Positions 7,529 to 15,975 of a stretch of DNA of 26,827 bases are shown piece by piece. The translations under genes and the position numbers were made by a program. Position 1 is the stretch's first letter; each line of letters starts with the position of its first letter. Under the pieces are notes generated by a model that worked only from the letters and a program-made list of their open reading frames with translations, was not told the origin of the DNA and did no database searches. Location: the NCBI GenBank assembly GCA_039804165.1, contig JBDRZZ010000022.1, forward strand, positions 1 through 26,827, in the 5' to 3' direction. Source of the stretch: a candidate division WOR-3 bacterium (GTDB taxonomy: Bacteria > Hydrothermota > UBA3072).

Positions 7529-9120
7529 CTTAGTAGTTTCTTTTCTATCTCTTGTAAAGTTATCTCAAAAAGAATTGGTCTACCATGAGGACATCTATAA
7601 GGCTTATCTGTTGTAAACAAAAGATTTATTAGGTTTTCCATTTCTTCTACAGATAAAGACTCTCCTGCTTTTATTGCGAGGTGGCAACTTAAAGTCCTTA
7701 GCATTTCATCAATGGAGGTATCTTTTCCCTCTGAAAGATCTTCCAATATTCCTTTTATTTTATCTTCTGTAATTTCCGGAATTATAGAAGGGATTCCTTC
7801 CCAAAGGACTGTATTTCCCGAGAAAATTCTAAAAGAGAAACCCAACTTTTCTAATTTATCTCTCAATTCCTCAAGTTTCAAAATTTCCAAAGGAGTATGT
7901 TTTATCTGGATTGGAAACATCAACTTTTGAGATAAGAAACTTTCATTCTTTTTTAAATTATCATAAATAATTCTCTCATGAGCTGCGTGTTGATCAATAA
8001 TAACAAGACCCACGCTTGTTTGAGCTACGATATAAGAATTATGTAATTGCCAGAATTTAGTTTTATCATCTTTTGTCTCAAACAAAAGATTGTCCTCTTG
8101 GAAAGAAAAAAGTTCTTTTCTATAATTACTTCCCTTTCCTAAATACTCATTCAAAGACTTCTTTATAAGAGAAAAAATAAACTCTTCTTCTCTAAATTTC
8201 ACTTCCCTTTTTGTAGGATGAACGTTTACATCTACTAACTCAGGTAATAAGTCTATAAAAAGAATAAAAGAGGGATTTTCATCTGTAAACGGCGTGTAAA
8301 AATCTTTAATTATTTTAAAAATTTTCCCATCCCATACATTCCTTTTATTAACAAATAAAAAATACTTTTTTTGAGAAGGTAGTTCTGGTCTTTGGATCCA
8401 ACCCATAATTTTGATCCTCTCATCATCACTCACAAACTCAATCGGTAATAAAGAAGAAAAGAAATCCTCTCCTAAAATAGAAAGGATTCTGTCTTCCATT
8501 GTGGTAGAGGGTTCATCAATAACCTTTTTTCCGTTGTGATTAAGGACAAAAGAAATTTCAGGATAACTTATACATTTAGGAATGACTTCTCCAAGTATTT
8601 TTTTAAACTCCGCATTTGAAGAATGTAGAAATTTTCTTCTTGCAGGATAATTATTAAATAAATACCTTACTATAACAGAAGTCCCTCTTTGCCTCTGTCT
8701 AAGTTTTTCCTCCTTTATTTCTCCATTAAAGACTCTTATATATTTTCCTATATCACTTTCAGAACTTTTAGAAAGAATTTCTACTTCAGATACTGCACTT
8801 ATAGAAGCTAAAGCTTCCCCTCTAAATCCAAGAGAGGAAATAGAATCAAGATCTTCTAAGTCTTTGATCTTACTTGTAGAATATCTCCTAATAACCAAAC
8901 TAAGATCATCAGGATGAATTCCTATTCCATTATCAGAAACAGCTATAAGCTTCTTTCCTCCTTCTTCTACATCTATAGTAATTTGTGAAGATTCGGCATC
9001 TATTGCATTCTCTACCAACTCCTTAACACAAGAAAAAGGACCTTCTACAACTTCACCAGCTGCAATCTTACTTCTAACCTCCTCGGGGAGTTCTATAATT
9101 CTCTTATTCTTATTCTCCAT
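7525..9120 (-). CDS. mutL: DNA mismatch repair protein MutL
   Basis: A GHKL ATPase that links mismatch recognition by MutS to strand removal. 531 residues, on the short side for the family. N-terminal ATPase motifs: KIAAGEVVEGP, ENAIDAES (motif I), DNGIGI (II), GFRGEAL and RGTSVIVRYLFNNYPARRKF (III). The C-terminal domain carries the endonuclease signatures DQHAAHERIIYD (about 384), CHLAIKAG (about 480) and CPHGRP (about 513), so this MutL should nick DNA itself, as in bacteria without MutH. In the DQHA(X)2E(X)4E motif the last Glu is Asp here. The ATG follows the rtcB stop almost directly (TGAATG) with AAGGA just upstream. The linker between the halves is short. No mutS lies in the window. 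Confidence 0.95.
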   Translation of the reverse strand: MENKNKRIIELPEEVRSKIAAGEVVEGPFSCVKELVENAIDAESSQITIDVEEGGKKLIAVSDNGIGIHPDDLSLVIRRYSTSKIKDLEDLDSISSLGFRGEALASISAVSEVEILSKSSESDIGKYIRVFNGEIKEEKLRQRQRGTSVIVRYLFNNYPARRKFLHSSNAEFKKILGEVIPKCISYPEISFVLNHNGKKVIDEPSTTMEDRILSILGEDFFSSLLPIEFVSDDERIKIMGWIQRPELPSQKKYFLFVNKRNVWDGKIFKIIKDFYTPFTDENPSFILFIDLLPELVDVNVHPTKREVKFREEEFIFSLIKKSLNEYLGKGSNYRKELFSFQEDNLLFETKDDKTKFWQLHNSYIVAQTSVGLVIIDQHAAHERIIYDNLKKNESFLSQKLMFPIQIKHTPLEILKLEELRDKLEKLGFSFRIFSGNTVLWEGIPSIIPEITEDKIKGILEDLSEGKDTSIDEMLRTLSCHLAIKAGESLSVEEMENLINLLFTTDKPYRCPHGRPILFEITLQEIEKKLLR

Positions 9121-10560
9121 TCATCCTTTAACGACCGCTATAGGAATCATTTTAACCACTTTTTTAGAAAGCCCAACTTTATCTACGACCTCCACAACTT
9201 CATCTATATCCTTGTATGCATCAGGAGCTTCTTCCCTTAAGGTCTTTACGGACTTTGACTTCACATAAATTCCCTTTTCTCTCAACTCCTTTGTTAAATC
9301 TCTCCCGCCAGTTGCCTGAAGAGCTTTTTTTCTGGACAAGACTCTACCAGCTCCATGACAGGTAGAACCAAAAGTTTCTTCCATTGCCTTTTGAGTGCCA
9401 AGCAAAATATAAGAAGCTGTCCCCATGTCTCCCGGAATTAAAACAGGTTGTCCCCATTTTGAATATTTTAAAGGAAGTTCTGGATGTCCTGGAGGAAATG
9501 CTCTTGTAGCTCCCTTTCTATGAACGCATAATTTCTTTAGTTTCCCATCCACGATGTGCTCTTCTATCTTCGCAATATTATGAGCTACATCATAAATGAG
9601 TCTTATCCCAAGGGTTTCTGCGGGTTTCTCAAAAACCTTAGAAAAAGCTTCTCTTAACCGAGATAAAATTATTTGACGATTTGCCCAAGCAAAATTTGCG
9701 GCTGCTCTCATTGAAGAAAGATATCCTTTTCCCTCTTCAGAAGTTAAAGGAGCACAAATAAGTTGCTCATCAGGAAGGTCTATTTTGAATTTACTTCTCG
9801 CTTTCATCAACTTATTAATCCAGTCACTACAAATTTGATGTCCAAGACCTCTTGAACCCGTATGAATCATTATTGTAACCGAATCTATTTTAAGACCAAA
9901 CATCTCGGCTGCCTTTTCATCAAAAATTTCTGAAACTTTTTGAATTTCAATAAAATGGTTACCGGAACCAAGAGTCCCGAGTTGCTGTTTCCCCCGCTCA
10001 AGAGCTCTCTCTGAGATAATATCAGGATCCACTCCTTCTAAACGGCCTCTTTCTTCTGTATACTCAAGATCTTCATCCCACCCAAAGCCATTTGAAACTG
10101 CCCAAAAAGAACCTTCTTCAAGAACTTTCTTAAGTGTAGAAAAAGATACATTAAGATCACTCTCTGAACCTACACCACAAGGAATAAGAGAATATATTTT
10201 GTTTATCAGTTCTTCAATTTTCCCTTTTATCTCAGAAGCTAACAAATCCGTTTTAATCATTCTAACGCCACAATTTATGTCATATCCTACACCTCCAGGA
10301 GATATAACTCCTTCCTCAATATCCATTGCTCCAACTCCACCAATTGGAAAACCATAACCCCAATGGATATCAGGCATCGCAAGAGAATATTTCTGTATTC
10401 CAGGTAAGTGTGCAACATTTTTAACTTGCTCTATAGAATTATCTTCTTTTATCGCTTTAAGGAGGTTCTCCGAGGAAAATATAATTCCCGGAACCCTCAT
10501 CTTACCTTCTCTTTCTATTATCCATTTATAATTATCTACTTTCTTCATATTCATATTCAT
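9121..10560 (-). CDS. rtcB: RNA-splicing ligase RtcB
   Basis: A GTP- and Mn2+-dependent ligase that joins RNA 2',3'-cyclic phosphate or 3'-phosphate ends to 5'-OH ends. 479 residues, full length. GYDINCGVRM (metal-binding Cys at about 97), GTLGSGNHFIE, MIHTGSRGLGHQI (about 230), DVAHNIAKIEEH, HRKGATRAFPPGHP and TCHGAGRVLSR (His at about 401, the guanylylated position) are all present, so it should be active. No archease or RtcA/RtcR gene is beside it. The N-terminus has three in-frame ATGs in a 6-nt repeat (MNMNMK). A TATAAT box ends 6 nt before the first, with no SD, so a leaderless mRNA starting at one of these ATGs is likely. mutL follows at once and is presumably co-transcribed. Confidence 0.95.
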   Translation of the reverse strand: MNMNMKKVDNYKWIIEREGKMRVPGIIFSSENLLKAIKEDNSIEQVKNVAHLPGIQKYSLAMPDIHWGYGFPIGGVGAMDIEEGVISPGGVGYDINCGVRMIKTDLLASEIKGKIEELINKIYSLIPCGVGSESDLNVSFSTLKKVLEEGSFWAVSNGFGWDEDLEYTEERGRLEGVDPDIISERALERGKQQLGTLGSGNHFIEIQKVSEIFDEKAAEMFGLKIDSVTIMIHTGSRGLGHQICSDWINKLMKARSKFKIDLPDEQLICAPLTSEEGKGYLSSMRAAANFAWANRQIILSRLREAFSKVFEKPAETLGIRLIYDVAHNIAKIEEHIVDGKLKKLCVHRKGATRAFPPGHPELPLKYSKWGQPVLIPGDMGTASYILLGTQKAMEETFGSTCHGAGRVLSRKKALQATGGRDLTKELREKGIYVKSKSVKTLREEAPDAYKDIDEVVEVVDKVGLSKKVVKMIPIAVVKG

Positions 10561-10566
10561 ATTATT

Positions 10567-10594
10567 ATTATAGAGTTTTTATTCTTTATTTCAA
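10567..10594 (-). promoter_or_regulatory. Predicted promoter of rtcB-mutL-miaA-ispG (leaderless)
   Basis: On the minus strand, TTGAAA (10589-10594), 16 bp spacer, TATAAT (10567-10572), then 6 nt to the ATG at 10560. The expected transcription start falls on or next to that ATG. Confidence 0.65.
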
Positions 10595-10610
10595 TGGGTA
10601 GTAATTATTT

Positions 10611-11018
10611 CTATTCCCCCATAACTTGGACAATTAATCGTCTTGAACGAGGGCCATCAAACTCACAGAAAAAAATCCCTTGCCATCTTCCAAGCTCCAA
10701 ATCTCCCTTTGAAATAGGAATAACTTCAGAACACCCAATAATTGAAGCCTTTATATGACTATCAGCATTCCCCTCGGAATGTGAATAACCTACCCCCTGG
10801 GGGATGAGTTCTGATAATTTATTTAAAATATCATTTTTAACTGAGGGATCATAATCTTCATTTATGGTGACTGCAGCTGTAGTATGAGGAACATAAAGAA
10901 TAACACAGCCTTCTTTAATTCCGCTTTCTCTTACCACACTTCTAACTTTCTCGGTTACAGCTACAAATTCATTTCTTCTGCTAGTTGAAACTCCAATCTC
11001 TACTTTTTTTATAACCAT
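10611..11018 (-). CDS. YjbQ/UPF0047 family protein
   Basis: A 135-residue single-domain protein of the YjbQ (UPF0047) family. HTTAAVTINEDYDPSV (about 47-62), YSHSEGNADSHIKAS (about 78-92) and ELGRWQGIFFCEFDGPR (about 107-123) hold the conserved His and acidic residues of the putative active site. Weak thiamin-phosphate synthase activity has been reported for some members, but the physiological role is unsettled. It follows the nitroreductase by 15 bp with GAGAGG 6 nt before its ATG, so the two probably form one transcript. rtcB lies 50 bp downstream behind its own promoter. Confidence 0.9.
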   Translation of the reverse strand: MVIKKVEIGVSTSRRNEFVAVTEKVRSVVRESGIKEGCVILYVPHTTAAVTINEDYDPSVKNDILNKLSELIPQGVGYSHSEGNADSHIKASIIGCSEVIPISKGDLELGRWQGIFFCEFDGPRSRRLIVQVMGE

Positions 11019-11033
11019 TTCAATCCTCTCTTT

Positions 11034-11699
11034 TTACTTCTTTCCAAGAGGCATAATATATAAAGGTGATTCTTCTTCAGGTAGTCCAAGAACTTTTTTG
11101 ACTTTATCATCCCAAAAGGCACCTACCACAACTGTTCCAAGCCCTAAAGCTTCTGCCTGGAGGTAAATATTTTGAGCCATATGACCTGCTTCCATATAAG
11201 TGTATCTAATACCTCTTTCTCCATACTTACTTGTTATTCTCTTATAAATACCAGAAATCAGAATGTCAATAGGAGCGTTTTTAACCCAAGATTGACCCAA
11301 AGCTGCGGAGGCCAAAGCCTCCCTCTTATCTCCCTCTCCAAGCATTAAAATTTCATGGTTAAATGGGTCATATTTATAGAAACCCTTAGGAAGTGAATTT
11401 ACTTCTCCTACAACAACATAAATTTCAAGAGGATAAAGTGCGCCTGCAGAAGGACTTGCTCTTAAATTCTCTTCTTTATCTGTAATTCCTCCTGCTGCCC
11501 ATAAAATCTGGGAAAGATCTTTTAACTCAATTGGTTCCTTTTTATAGGCTCTAACTGATCTTCTTTTAAGAATAGCTTCTTCTACAGAAACATCACTTTT
11601 ATATCTTGGTTCCGGTAATTTTATCTTCTTATCCATCTTCTCACCTCCAAAAATTTTTAAAAAGTTTAAAAATAATAATAAGATTATCAATTCTCTCAT
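11034..11699 (-). CDS. SagB-type nitroreductase family protein with optional signal peptide
   Basis: An FMN-dependent nitroreductase-fold oxidoreductase of the SagB/ThcOx group; the substrate is unknown. 221 residues from the first ATG. The core begins LPEPRYKSDVSVEEAILKRR, followed by RSVRAYKKEPI (FMN phosphate contact), ILWAAGGIT, ASPSAGALYPLEIYVV (about 81-96), YMEAGHMAQNIYLQAEALGLG and GLPEEESPLYIMPLGKK at the end. Residues 1-19 (MRELIILLLFLNFLKIFGG) look like a signal peptide. AGGAGG lies 5 nt before ATG 11699, but a second in-frame ATG (11636, residue 22) is preceded by a perfect GGAGGTGA, so a form lacking the leader may also be made. No cyclodehydratase or peptide-precursor gene of a sag-type cluster is nearby, so a link to thiazole peptides is unlikely. 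Confidence 0.85.
   Translation of the reverse strand: MRELIILLLFLNFLKIFGGEKMDKKIKLPEPRYKSDVSVEEAILKRRSVRAYKKEPIELKDLSQILWAAGGITDKEENLRASPSAGALYPLEIYVVVGEVNSLPKGFYKYDPFNHEILMLGEGDKREALASAALGQSWVKNAPIDILISGIYKRITSKYGERGIRYTYMEAGHMAQNIYLQAEALGLGTVVVGAFWDDKVKKVLGLPEEESPLYIMPLGKK
11641..11648 (-). promoter_or_regulatory. Internal ribosome binding site in the nitroreductase gene
   Basis: GGAGGTGA on the minus strand, a full match to the 3' end of bacterial 16S rRNA, 4 nt before an in-frame ATG at 11636. It lies inside the signal-peptide codons and would direct synthesis of a 200-residue leaderless-peptide, presumably cytosolic, form. Confidence 0.6.
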
Positions 11700-11717
11700 A
11701 CATACCTCCTCTTTTTT

Positions 11718-11745
11718 ATAATAAATAAAAAGGAATATTAAGCAA
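11718..11745 (-). promoter_or_regulatory. Predicted promoter of nitroreductase-yjbQ
   Basis: On the minus strand, TTGCTT (11740-11745), 16 bp spacer, TATTAT (11718-11723). The start of transcription would fall near 11711, giving a leader of about 12 nt that still contains the AGGAGG site (11705-11710). Confidence 0.45.
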
Positions 11746-11801
11746 GAGGTTTTTTAAACAATAATTCTATTACTTTGATAAGCAACGCCTTAATAGCATC
11801 C

Positions 11802-11829
11802 TTGACAAACAGAATCTATATTGTATAAT
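11802..11829 (+). promoter_or_regulatory. Promoter of tRNA-Arg / eno
   Basis: TTGACA (11802-11807), 16 bp spacer, TATAAT (11824-11829), both hexamers perfect. Transcription should begin near 11836, about 35 nt before the tRNA. The rest of the 170-bp intergenic region (11700-11870) shows no further gene or riboswitch-like structure. Confidence 0.75.
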
Positions 11830-11870
11830 TCCACTAAGATAGATAAAAACTTTTAATTCAAATAAAAACT

Positions 11871-11944
11871 GCGCCCGTAGCTCAACTGGATAGAGTAGCG
11901 GACTTCGGATCCGCTGGTTGAAGGTTCGAATCCTTCCGGGCGTG
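11871..11944 (+). tRNA. tRNA-Arg (anticodon TCG)
   Basis: 74-nt cloverleaf: acceptor GCGCCCG pairs with CGGGCGT (closing G-T), D-arm GCTC/GAGT, anticodon stem GCGGA/TCCGC with loop CTTCGGA (anticodon TCG, reading CGN codons), T-arm GAAGG/CCTTC with TTCGAAT. Discriminator G. The 3' CCA is not encoded (the sequence continues GAAAG). It lies 19 bp before eno and is probably processed from a shared transcript. Confidence 0.95.
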
Positions 11945-11963
11945 GAAAGATTAAGGAGGATAA

Positions 11964-13226
11964 ATGGAAGAAATAATCGTTGATATTAAGGCAAGAGAAA
12001 TCTTGGATTCAAGAGGAAATCCCACGATAGAAGCAGAATGTATATTAGAATCAGGAGTAATTGGAAGAGCAGCCGTCCCTTCAGGAGCCTCTACAGGAAC
12101 AAGAGAAGCTCTTGAGCTTAGAGACGGAGATAAAAAAAGATATAATGGAAAGGGAGTTCTTAATGCAGTAAATAATGTCAATAACATTATAGGACAAGAA
12201 ATTACAGGCAAAAATTGTTTTGATCAAAGACTGATTGACATGGAAATGTGCAAGTTAGATGGAACAGAGAATAAAAGTAAACTTGGAGCTAATGCTATTC
12301 TTGCTGTTTCAATGGCAGTAGCAAGGGCCGCAAGCAATTTCTTAGATATGCCCCTTTACCGTTATCTTGGAGGGACAAATGCTTGTGAACTCCCTACTCC
12401 TTTCTGTAATATATTAAATGGTGGTAAACATGCAGATAATAATCTTGATATTCAAGAATTTATGATAGTTCCAGGAAACTTTCCTAATTTTAAAGAGGCA
12501 ATTAGAGCGGCTTGTGAGGTTTTTCATTCTCTAAAAAAGATTCTCTCCGAAAAAGGGTATGTAACAAGTGTAGGAGATGAAGGAGGTTTTGCTCCTAACC
12601 TCTCTACCAATGAAGAAGCAATAGAGTTAATACTTAAAGCTATTGAGAAAGCTGGATATAGGATAGGAGAAGAAATTGCAATAGCTTTGGATTCAGCAGC
12701 TTCTGAATTTTATGAGGGTGGACTTTATAATTTCGAAGGGAAAAAATTGTCCTCTGACGAAATGATATCTATCTATAGAAACTGGGTAGAGAAATATCCA
12801 ATTATTTCAATAGAAGACGGTCTTGCTGAAGCTGATTGGGAAGGCTGGGAAAAATTAACTAAAGAATTGGGAAATAAGATTCAAATTGTAGGAGATGACA
12901 TTTTTGTAACAAATACCTCTATAATAAAAAAAGGTATGGAAAGGAATATAAGTAATGCGGTCTTAATAAAACTTAATCAAATTGGGACTGTTACAGAAAC
13001 AATTGAGGCAATTCAACTTACAAAAGATAATGGTTGGAAAGCCCTTGTTTCTCACCGTTCAGGAGAAACAGCAGACACATTCATTGCTCATCTTGCGGTT
13101 GGTTTAAATACAGGACAAATCAAAACAGGTTCTCTCTCTCGGAGCGAAAGACTCGAAAAATACAACGAGCTTCTTAGAATAGAAGAGGAATTAGGAAATG
13201 CTGCAAAATTTAAGAGGTTTTTCTAA
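11964..13226 (+). CDS. eno: Enolase
   Basis: Interconverts 2-phosphoglycerate and phosphoenolpyruvate in glycolysis and gluconeogenesis; cytosolic and Mg2+-dependent. 420 residues, normal length. Visible: [27 protein letters not shown] (mobile loop), EFMIVP (about 165), GDEGGFAP (about 203-210, catalytic Glu), [14 protein letters not shown] (metal Glu/Asp), [18 protein letters not shown] (catalytic Lys), [18 protein letters not shown] (where many enolases have SGETEDT) and [26 protein letters not shown] sits 4 nt before the ATG. It follows tRNA-Arg and overlaps the ftsB-like gene by 29 bp. Confidence 0.98.
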   Translation: MEEIIVDIKAREILDSRGNPTIEAECILESGVIGRAAVPSGASTGTREALELRDGDKKRYNGKGVLNAVNNVNNIIGQEITGKNCFDQRLIDMEMCKLDGTENKSKLGANAILAVSMAVARAASNFLDMPLYRYLGGTNACELPTPFCNILNGGKHADNNLDIQEFMIVPGNFPNFKEAIRAACEVFHSLKKILSEKGYVTSVGDEGGFAPNLSTNEEAIELILKAIEKAGYRIGEEIAIALDSAASEFYEGGLYNFEGKKLSSDEMISIYRNWVEKYPIISIEDGLAEADWEGWEKLTKELGNKIQIVGDDIFVTNTSIIKKGMERNISNAVLIKLNQIGTVTETIEAIQLTKDNGWKALVSHRSGETADTFIAHLAVGLNTGQIKTGSLSRSERLEKYNELLRIEEELGNAAKFKRFF

Positions 13227-13527
13227 AAGGAGTGAAAAAAAGAAAATAAAAGGTAGATTAATCCTAACTTTAATAATTATTGGTTTTATTTATTACCTTT
13301 TTTTTGGAACATATGGATTTGTGAACATTGGAAAATTAAAAATCCAGGAGAAAAGGTTAAGGAAGGAAAAAGAAAAACTTATTAAAAAAGAAGAAGCTCT
13401 TATAGATTCACTAAGAAAAATAAAAGAAGATAATTTTTTTCTGGAGAAAGAAGCACGAGAAAAACTTGGGATGATAAAAGAAGGTGATACTGTAATAATA
13501 TTCAAAGAAGAACAAATAATCAAATGA
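13198..13527 (+). CDS. FtsB/DivIC-like septum formation protein
   Basis: A 109-residue bitopic membrane protein: short basic cytoplasmic N-terminus ([11 protein letters not shown]), one TM helix (about 21-43) and an extracytoplasmic coiled coil (about 48-85), ending in [20 protein letters not shown]. That terminal block matches the FtsB/DivIC signature (ERxAREELGxxKPGE). The family forms a trimer with FtsL and FtsQ/DivIB and activates septal peptidoglycan synthesis. Adjacency to enolase is also typical of ftsB (eno-ftsB in many bacteria). The ATG lies inside eno (29-bp overlap) with only a weak purine-rich site, implying coupling. No other start fits because the frame upstream of the TM lacks alternatives. 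Confidence 0.85.
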   Translation: MLQNLRGFSKRSEKKKIKGRLILTLIIIGFIYYLFFGTYGFVNIGKLKIQEKRLRKEKEKLIKKEEALIDSLRKIKEDNFFLEKEAREKLGMIKEGDTVIIFKEEQIIK

Positions 13528-13880
13528 TTGGAACAGATATAGTTAAAGTAGATAAAATAAAGAAAATAATAAATCATTGGGGAGACAAATTCATAAATAG
13601 AATCTTTACTCTGGAAGAAAAAAAATATTGTGAAAATAAAAGTGATAAATTTCAATGCTATGCAGGAAGATTTGCAGTGAAAGAATCCTTTTATAAAGCA
13701 AAAAATCACCCTTACGGATGGAAAGCAATAGAGATAATAAATCAAAAAAAACCCATATTAAAAATATTAAACGAAAAATTAAAAAAAGATTTAAAAGATT
13801 TCAGGATTCACTTTTCTCTCTCCCACACAGATGAAGTTGCAATTGCAGTGGTTTTATTAGAAAAACAAAAAATCAGATAG
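13524..13880 (+). CDS. acpS: Holo-[acyl-carrier-protein] synthase
   Basis: Transfers 4'-phosphopantetheine from CoA to the conserved serine of acyl carrier protein. 118 residues, typical of the AcpS group. [12 protein letters not shown] (metal Asp at residue 5), RFAVKESFYKA (catalytic Glu at about 54) and FSLSHTDEVAIAVVLL at the C-terminus are diagnostic. The ATG overlaps the stop of the ftsB-like gene (ATGA). A new promoter and tRNA-Val follow, so acpS probably ends the tRNA-Arg/eno transcript, although no hairpin terminator is visible. Confidence 0.95.
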   Translation: MIGTDIVKVDKIKKIINHWGDKFINRIFTLEEKKYCENKSDKFQCYAGRFAVKESFYKAKNHPYGWKAIEIINQKKPILKILNEKLKKDLKDFRIHFSLSHTDEVAIAVVLLEKQKIR

Positions 13881-13884
13881 GGAG

Positions 13885-13913
13885 TTGACAATCTCTTACA
13901 TCTTTATTATTTT
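13885..13913 (+). promoter_or_regulatory. Promoter of tRNA-Val (and possibly thrS)
   Basis: Perfect TTGACA (13885-13890) directly after the acpS stop. The best -10 at 17 bp is TATTTT (13908-13913); the surrounding T/A tract offers alternatives, so the -10 is uncertain. Transcription would begin only a few nt before the tRNA. Confidence 0.55.
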
Positions 13914-13923
13914 ATATATAAAA

Positions 13924-13997
13924 GGGCGATTAGCTCAGGGGTTTAGAGCGTTTGCGTGACATGCAAAAGGTCAGTGGTTCAAATCCACTATCGCCCA
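13924..13997 (+). tRNA. tRNA-Val (anticodon GAC)
   Basis: 74-nt cloverleaf: acceptor GGGCGAT/ATCGCCC fully paired, D-arm GCTC/GAGC, anticodon stem TTTGC/GCAAA with loop GTGACAT (anticodon GAC), T-arm AGTGG/CCACT with TTCAAAT. Discriminator A, followed by TTT, so CCA is not encoded. It lies 49 bp before thrS. Confidence 0.95.
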
Positions 13998-14046
13998 TTT
14001 AATTTAGAATGAAAAATATTAAATTTTCAATAATATATATAGATGA

Positions 14047-15975
14047 ATGAAACTAAAAATAGAACTTTGCATAGAAGCTAAGGAATTTTCTACCTTAGAA
14101 GTAGAAAAAGGGATGCCTTTAAAGGAGATACTTAAAGATAAGAACCCTTCTATTTTTGATAAATTTGCAGGAGCTTTAAAAAAGGGGGTTTTTTTAGATT
14201 TTCATACCCCTTTAGAAGAGGGAGGCAAATATATTCTTGTTCCATATAACAGCGAAGAAGCATACCCTGCTTATTGGCATACAACTTCCCACATAATGGC
14301 TCAAGCTGTAAAAAGATTATATAAGGATACAACTTTAGCTATTGGACCAGCAATTGAAGAAGGATTTTATTATGATATAGAAAAGAAAACCCCTTTTTTA
14401 GATAAAGACTTAGAAGAAATATCTAAGGAGATGAAAAAAATAATTGAGAGTGATTTACCTATTGAATATAGAAAAATAAGCAAAGAAGAAGCAAAGAAGC
14501 TCTTCTCCGATAACAAGTTTAAACTCGAACTTATTGAGGAAATAGAAGACAAAGAAGTTTCTATCTACTCTCAAGGAGAATTCATTGATCTTTGCAAAGG
14601 TCCACATTTATATTCAACAGGAAAAGTTAAATCATTTAAGCTACTCTCTACATCCGCTTCCTATTGGAAAGGAGATGAAAAAAGAGAATCTCTTCAACGT
14701 ATTTACGGAATTTCATATCCACAAGAAGAAAAATTAAAAGATTACATAAAAAGATATGAAGAAGCAAAAGAAAGAGATCATAGAAAACTTGGAAAACAAT
14801 TAGATTTATTTAATATTTACGAAGAAATAGGCTCTGGTCTTGTTCTTTGGCACCCAAATGGAGCTATTATTAGAGAGGAAATGGAAAAATTTTGGAAAAA
14901 AGAACATTTAAAAAGAAATTATCAAATAGTAATAACTCCTCATATAGCAAAAGCTGATTTATGGAGAACATCAGGGCATTTTGATTATTATCTTGAAAAT
15001 ATGTACGTCTTCAATAAGGATAATGAAGAATACGTAATAAAACCTATGAATTGCCCCTATCACATCTTGATTTATAAAAAGCAAAAAAGAAGTTATCGAG
15101 AACTTCCTCTTAGGCTTGCAGAACTGGGAACAGTCTACAGGTATGAAAGATCTGGAGTCCTCCATGGAATGCTTCGAGTGCGAGGCTTCACCCAAGATGA
15201 TGCCCATATTTTCTGTAGAGAAGAACAGGTTGAAGAAGAAATCGGCAATGTTTTTGATTTTGCAATGGAAGTGATGGAGACTTTCGGTTACCAAGATTTC
15301 GATATCCACCTTTCCGTTCGTGACCCTATGCATAAGGAAAAATATGCGGGAGAAGATGAAGAATGGGATAAAGCCGAATCCGCTCTTATCTCAACCCTTA
15401 AGAAAAGAGATATAAAATATAAAAGAGATGAAGGTGAAGCAGTCTTCTACGGACCTAAGATAGATGTAAAAATAAAAGATGCTATTGGTAGAAAATGGCA
15501 AGGCCCTACTATACAATTTGACTTTAATCTTCCAAGAAGATTTAAAGCTACTTATATAGGAGAAGATGGAAATGAACATATGGTGTATATGATTCATAGA
15601 GCTCTTTTTGGTTCATTTGAAAGATTTGTGGGAGGGCTAATTGAACACTATAAAGGAAATTTTCCAACGTGGCTTGCTCCAGTTCAGGTCTCGTTGCTCC
15701 CTATTACAGATGAACACCTTGATTTTTCTCGGAAAGTTTTTAACATTCTAAAAGAGAATGAGATAAGAGTGGAATTAGACATAAGAAATGAAAAACTTAC
15801 AAAGAAAATTCACGATGCAGAAATAAAGAAAATTCCTTATATGTTTATAATAGGGAAAAAAGAGGTAGAATCAAATATGGTTTCAGTTAGAAGTCACAGT
15901 AGAGGGGACTTAGGTAGATTTCTGTTGGAAGATATTATTTTTAAAATTAAAGAGGAAATAAAAAATAGGAGGTAG
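14047..15975 (+). CDS. thrS: Threonyl-tRNA synthetase
   Basis: Class II synthetase charging tRNA-Thr, with post-transfer editing of Ser. 642 residues, full length. Domains: TGS (about 1-62); editing domain with HTTSH (about 77-81) and DLCKGPHLYSTG; class II core with MNCPYH (zinc Cys), RYERSGVLHGMLRVRGFTQD (motif 2, zinc His) and MIHRALFGSFERF (third zinc ligand, motif 3); and a C-terminal anticodon-binding domain (about 540-642). No SD precedes the ATG. An AT-rich TATATA stretch ends 7 nt before it, so a leaderless start is possible, but no -35 is seen and read-through from the tRNA-Val promoter is equally possible. Its stop codon overlaps the infC ribosome site. Confidence 0.97.
   Translation: MKLKIELCIEAKEFSTLEVEKGMPLKEILKDKNPSIFDKFAGALKKGVFLDFHTPLEEGGKYILVPYNSEEAYPAYWHTTSHIMAQAVKRLYKDTTLAIGPAIEEGFYYDIEKKTPFLDKDLEEISKEMKKIIESDLPIEYRKISKEEAKKLFSDNKFKLELIEEIEDKEVSIYSQGEFIDLCKGPHLYSTGKVKSFKLLSTSASYWKGDEKRESLQRIYGISYPQEEKLKDYIKRYEEAKERDHRKLGKQLDLFNIYEEIGSGLVLWHPNGAIIREEMEKFWKKEHLKRNYQIVITPHIAKADLWRTSGHFDYYLENMYVFNKDNEEYVIKPMNCPYHILIYKKQKRSYRELPLRLAELGTVYRYERSGVLHGMLRVRGFTQDDAHIFCREEQVEEEIGNVFDFAMEVMETFGYQDFDIHLSVRDPMHKEKYAGEDEEWDKAESALISTLKKRDIKYKRDEGEAVFYGPKIDVKIKDAIGRKWQGPTIQFDFNLPRRFKATYIGEDGNEHMVYMIHRALFGSFERFVGGLIEHYKGNFPTWLAPVQVSLLPITDEHLDFSRKVFNILKENEIRVELDIRNEKLTKKIHDAEIKKIPYMFIIGKKEVESNMVSVRSHSRGDLGRFLLEDIIFKIKEEIKNRR

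Noticed and set aside
11034-11699. Thiazole/oxazole-modified peptide cluster suggested by the SagB-type protein
   Set aside because: No cyclodehydratase, docking protein or precursor peptide is present; neighbours are yjbQ and rtcB.
11700-11870. Riboswitch or small RNA in the divergent intergenic region
   Set aside because: Apart from the two promoters the sequence is AT-rich without a convincing conserved fold; nothing can be supported.
11951-12211. 86-residue minus-strand frame opposite the start of eno
   Set aside because: Antisense shadow of the conserved enolase N-terminus; it would also cross the eno ribosome site.
13293-13745. 150-residue minus-strand reading frame across ftsB-like and acpS
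   Set aside because: It is the antisense of two well-supported genes, rich in Phe/Ile/Ser as expected from reverse-complemented Lys/Glu codons, and has no SD.
14011-14028. Small inverted repeat GAAAA/TTTTC between tRNA-Val and thrS
   Set aside because: Only five A-T-rich pairs with an 8-nt loop and no T tract; too weak to call a terminator or attenuator.
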